Of a DNA stretch of 9,015 bases, positions 7,515-9,015 are shown in pieces. Position 1 is the stretch's first letter. The number at the start of each line of letters is the position of its first letter. The position numbers were made by a program, and so were the translations under genes. The stretch covers positions 1-9,015 of the forward strand of contig JAEZEN010000366.1 in assembly GCA_023433185.1 (NCBI GenBank). The letters run 5' to 3'. Source of the DNA: Pseudomonadota bacterium. Its GTDB lineage: Bacteria; Pseudomonadota; Alphaproteobacteria; Rhizobiales; Kaistiaceae. A model generated the notes under the pieces. It did not search any database and was not told the DNA's origin. It worked only from the letters and a program-made list of their open reading frames with translations.

Positions 7515-7543
7515 AGATGGAGGATTTCCGGGGTTCCGTCAAG
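7515..7543 (-). promoter_or_regulatory. Candidate promoter of the cysS operon
   Basis: On the minus strand CTTGAC (7543-7538) is a perfect alphaproteobacterial -35, followed after exactly 17 bases by CCATCT (7520-7515), four of six matches to CTATAT. Transcription would start about seven bases later, at or next to the ATG of the leader peptide at 7507, leaving a leader of about 147 bases before cysS. The position, 36 bases past the end of the upstream GFA gene, fits a separate transcription unit. Confidence 0.5.
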
Positions 7544-7578
7544 ACGGAGCCACCGGCGGCGCGCCACGCATGCGGCCC

Positions 7579-8013
7579 TCAGAACCACACGTCGGCGATG
7601 CAGCGACCGTCCCGCGGCAGGTCGTCGAACGTATCGCGCCCGTCGAAACGCTGGAGCGGGATCGCCGCGACCGCCTCCGGATCGCCGAGGCGAAGATTGA
7701 CCGCGACACGGACCCGGCCGTCCGCATCGGCCGCGACGCCCCGCCAGCTGACGATGCATCCGCAGGTGCGGCAGAAGTTGAAAGTGAGCGGTGAGCGCGG
7801 ACCGCGGGCAAAGGCGATCAGGTTGCCGCCCGGATCGTCGATGTGAATACCGTGACCGTCGAAGTCGTAGGCCCACAGCGCGCCATAGCGCCGGCAGGCG
7901 CTGCAGTTGCAGATGGTCGCGTCCGGCACATCCCCGGCAAGACTCCAGCCGACGGCCCCACACAGGCAGCGGCCGTTCAGGCGCCCAGCGCTCGCGTCGT
8001 CCATGGCCCGCAT
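7579..8013 (-). CDS. GFA / CENP-V domain zinc-binding protein (third, divergent copy)
   Basis: This 144-residue protein shows the GFA cysteine pattern C16-x-C18, C35-x-C37-x2-C40 and C81-x2-C84, with an extra Cys86, in GRCLCGAVGW, CNCSACRRYGALWAY and NFCRTCGCIVSW. It belongs to a different GFA subgroup from the tandem pair near cimA: CRRYG replaces CQKAFG, CGC replaces CGTP, and the QHPDHDT tail is absent, the protein ending instead in RCIADVWF. Some relatives bind glutathione or zinc, but no activity can be assigned. Two ATG starts are possible, 8013 and 8004; neither has a strong ribosome-binding site, and the GFA core begins only at residue 14. The gene is divergent from the channel gene and ends 218 bases before cysS, with a cysS promoter candidate between, so it is probably a separate unit. 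Confidence 0.88.
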   Translation of the reverse strand: MRAMDDASAGRLNGRCLCGAVGWSLAGDVPDATICNCSACRRYGALWAYDFDGHGIHIDDPGGNLIAFARGPRSPLTFNFCRTCGCIVSWRGVAADADGRVRVAVNLRLGDPEAVAAIPLQRFDGRDTFDDLPRDGRCIADVWF

Positions 8014-8059
8014 CTATCGCCGAATATCCATCGAGCGCTCCAACGCAATCCGAGGTCGA

Positions 8060-8072
8060 GGATATAGTCAAG
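8060..8072. promoter_or_regulatory. Possible overlapping promoter elements in the 88-bp divergent intergenic region
   Basis: On plus, GGATATAGT (8060-8068) contains -10-like sequences 33 bases before the channel gene, but no matching -35 is visible. On minus, a perfect CTTGAC (8072-8067) overlaps it and would face the GFA gene, but the region 17-18 bases further on (ATTGCG) is a poor -10. One or both genes may therefore start here, with shared bases, but the match is incomplete on each strand. Confidence 0.25.
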
Positions 8073-8101
8073 CGCGTTCCTCGAACCACGGGACATCCCC
8101 C

Positions 8102-8644
8102 ATGAGCACCATCCTCCTCGCCAAGGGCGTCGAGGTCCTTCCGCCGGACGTGACGGCGGCAGCGACCGACGCGACGACCGCCCTCACCAACCCGATCGCC
8201 GAACTGGCGCTTGCCACCCTGATCCTGATTCCCATCATCGTGTTCCACGGATGGGGCCTGGGGCGCATCTCGAAGCTCTTCGCGACCCGCTTCGCGCTCT
8301 ACACGCCGGCCACGCCGGGCTGGCGCGTGTCGGCGATGATCGGCGCCACGATCGCCCTCCTCGTCTTCATCCACCTGATCGAGACGATGCTCTGGACCAT
8401 CCCGCTCACCACGCTCGGAATGATCGACAGCTTCCGGGATGCGTATTACTACGTGCTGGAAGCCTACACGACGCTCGGCGAGGGCACGATCGCCCTGCCC
8501 GACCGGTGGCGGCTCATCGGCCCGGTGATCGCGATCTCCGGGCTGTTCACCTTCGGCTGGACCGGTTCGGTGCTGGTCTACGTGATGACGCAGACCGGAA
8601 AACTGCACGCCGAACGCAGCAAGGCCGCCGCCGCGACGCCCTGA
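8102..8644 (+). CDS. Ion-channel-like membrane protein (two-TM pore, Ion_trans_2 / K+ channel relative)
   Basis: This is a 180-residue inner-membrane protein. Hydrophobic segments fall at about 33-53, 76-100 and 138-162. The last two flank a re-entrant pore region: FRDAYYYVLEAYTTLGEGTIAL (111-132), with the filter at TTLGEG (123-128). The layout HLIETMLWT before the pore and RLIGPVIAISGLFTFGWT after it matches small bacterial Ion_trans_2 (PF07885) proteins, in which the usual filter is TTxGYGD. Here Glu127 replaces the filter Tyr, and Thr129 stands where Asp is usual, so ion selectivity may differ. The start at ATG 8102 is the first in-frame ATG before the conserved region; its ribosome-binding site is weak. 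It is divergent from the third GFA gene, and a small secreted protein gene follows after 55 bases. Regulatory RCK or cyclic-nucleotide domains are absent. Confidence 0.75.
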   Translation: MSTILLAKGVEVLPPDVTAAATDATTALTNPIAELALATLILIPIIVFHGWGLGRISKLFATRFALYTPATPGWRVSAMIGATIALLVFIHLIETMLWTIPLTTLGMIDSFRDAYYYVLEAYTTLGEGTIALPDRWRLIGPVIAISGLFTFGWTGSVLVYVMTQTGKLHAERSKAAAATP

Positions 8645-8686
8645 CGATCGCCGCGGGATCGGGAGAGGCGCCGCCGCGCCGTGGAG

Positions 8687-8693
8687 AAGGAGG
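8687..8693 (+). promoter_or_regulatory. Strong ribosome-binding site of the small secreted protein
   Basis: AAGGAGG at 8687-8693 lies six bases before ATG 8700. This near-perfect Shine-Dalgarno sequence, followed at once by a signal peptide, fixes the start and supports the small gene as real. Confidence 0.75.
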
Positions 8694-8699
8694 AGCACG

Positions 8700-9008
8700 A
8701 TGGCCGCAAGGTTGGTTGCACTCGCCGCCTTCGCATTCGCCCTCGGGATCGGCAGCGCCGCCGAGGCGGCCAGCCCGCCGCGGGTGAATCCGGAGAGCTG
8801 CAGCCGGCTCAAGGCGGAGCTGGGCGCGCGAAACGTCTGGCAGACCTCGTTCGTCGGGGAGCGCCAGGGGCCCTTCGACCGGATGGAGCGCTATCACGCG
8901 GCACCCTGCTTCCGCACCCAGGACGCCTGCAAGGCTTGGCTCTACTGGGCGCAGACCGACTGGAACCGATATCAGTACTTCAACCCGTGCAGGAAGGGCA
9001 TCCGTTGA
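8700..9008 (+). CDS. Small secreted protein with four cysteines, function unknown
   Basis: This 102-residue protein has a clear Sec signal peptide: MAARLVALAAFAFALG and then AAEA, with cleavage likely after Ala23. The mature 79 residues contain four cysteines (34, 70, 77, 97), enough for two disulfides in the periplasm. They are also rich in aromatics, with Trp47, 80, 83 and 88 and a run CKAWLYWAQTDWNRYQYF. Other marked stretches are VWQTSFVGERQGPFDRMERYH and the ending NPCRKGIR. I do not recognise a named family; the pattern resembles conserved hypothetical proteins of Rhizobiales, but that is memory rather than a search. No catalytic motif is visible, so a structural or binding role is as likely as an enzyme. 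It follows the channel gene by 55 bases on the same strand and may share its transcript. Confidence 0.82.
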   Translation: MAARLVALAAFAFALGIGSAAEAASPPRVNPESCSRLKAELGARNVWQTSFVGERQGPFDRMERYHAAPCFRTQDACKAWLYWAQTDWNRYQYFNPCRKGIR

Positions 9009-9015
9009 CCACGGG

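Noticed and set aside
7532..7551. Inverted repeat (ggttccgt-caag-acggagcc) after the third GFA gene, considered as a terminator.
   Set aside because: There is no T-tract on either strand, the minus-strand RNA has a C-A mismatch in the stem, and the sequence overlaps the better-supported -35 element of the cysS promoter.
7448..8812. Minus-strand open frame of 454 codons spanning several genes.
   Set aside because: It runs through the channel and third GFA genes in the wrong frame. Only its last 20 codons, the candidate cysteine leader peptide, are kept as a separate feature.

Overview
This window looks like a chromosomal segment of a high-GC alphaproteobacterium, most likely from the Rhizobiales/Hyphomicrobiales. 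That is an inference from the strongly G/C-ending codons, CTTGAC-type -35 elements, and the company kept by cysS, a CimA-type citramalate synthase and several GFA-fold proteins. Coding density is very high, no RNA gene is visible, and I see no transposase, integrase, phage gene or CRISPR array. No gap exceeds 300 bases; the longest is the 217-base cysS leader.

Layout. Bases 1-742 (minus) hold the N-terminal part of an Ala/Pro/Asp/Glu-rich membrane-anchored protein that runs off the left edge. Divergent from it, on plus, are a LOG-family nucleotide phosphoribohydrolase (851-1468) and a secreted HAD-type acid phosphatase (1480-2202). Converging on these with only 4 bases between is a minus-strand seven-gene run from 7360 to 2207, read as cysS, a minimal nucleotidyltransferase (MNT), a HEPN protein, a VOC/glyoxalase protein, two tandem GFA proteins and cimA. 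Every junction is an overlap or a gap of at most 23 bases, so this is almost certainly one operon. Upstream of cysS lies a third, divergent GFA gene (8013-7579, minus). On plus, an ion-channel-like membrane protein (8102-8644) and a small secreted four-cysteine protein (8700-9008) close the window.

How they may work together. The operon starts with cysteinyl-tRNA synthetase and ends with the first enzyme of threonine-independent isoleucine synthesis. Between them are an MNT-HEPN pair of toxin-antitoxin type and three small proteins of aldehyde- or thiol-related families. The most interesting signal is in the cysS leader: a 19-codon open frame with a Cys-Ile-Cys motif starts exactly where a CTTGAC promoter would place the transcript start, and is followed by two mutually exclusive pairings, one of which covers the cysS ribosome-binding site. 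That is the layout expected for cysteine-responsive translational attenuation. Other points of note are a K+-channel-like protein with a TTLGEG filter, a HEPN protein without the usual RNase motif, and a 30-bp in-frame tandem repeat.
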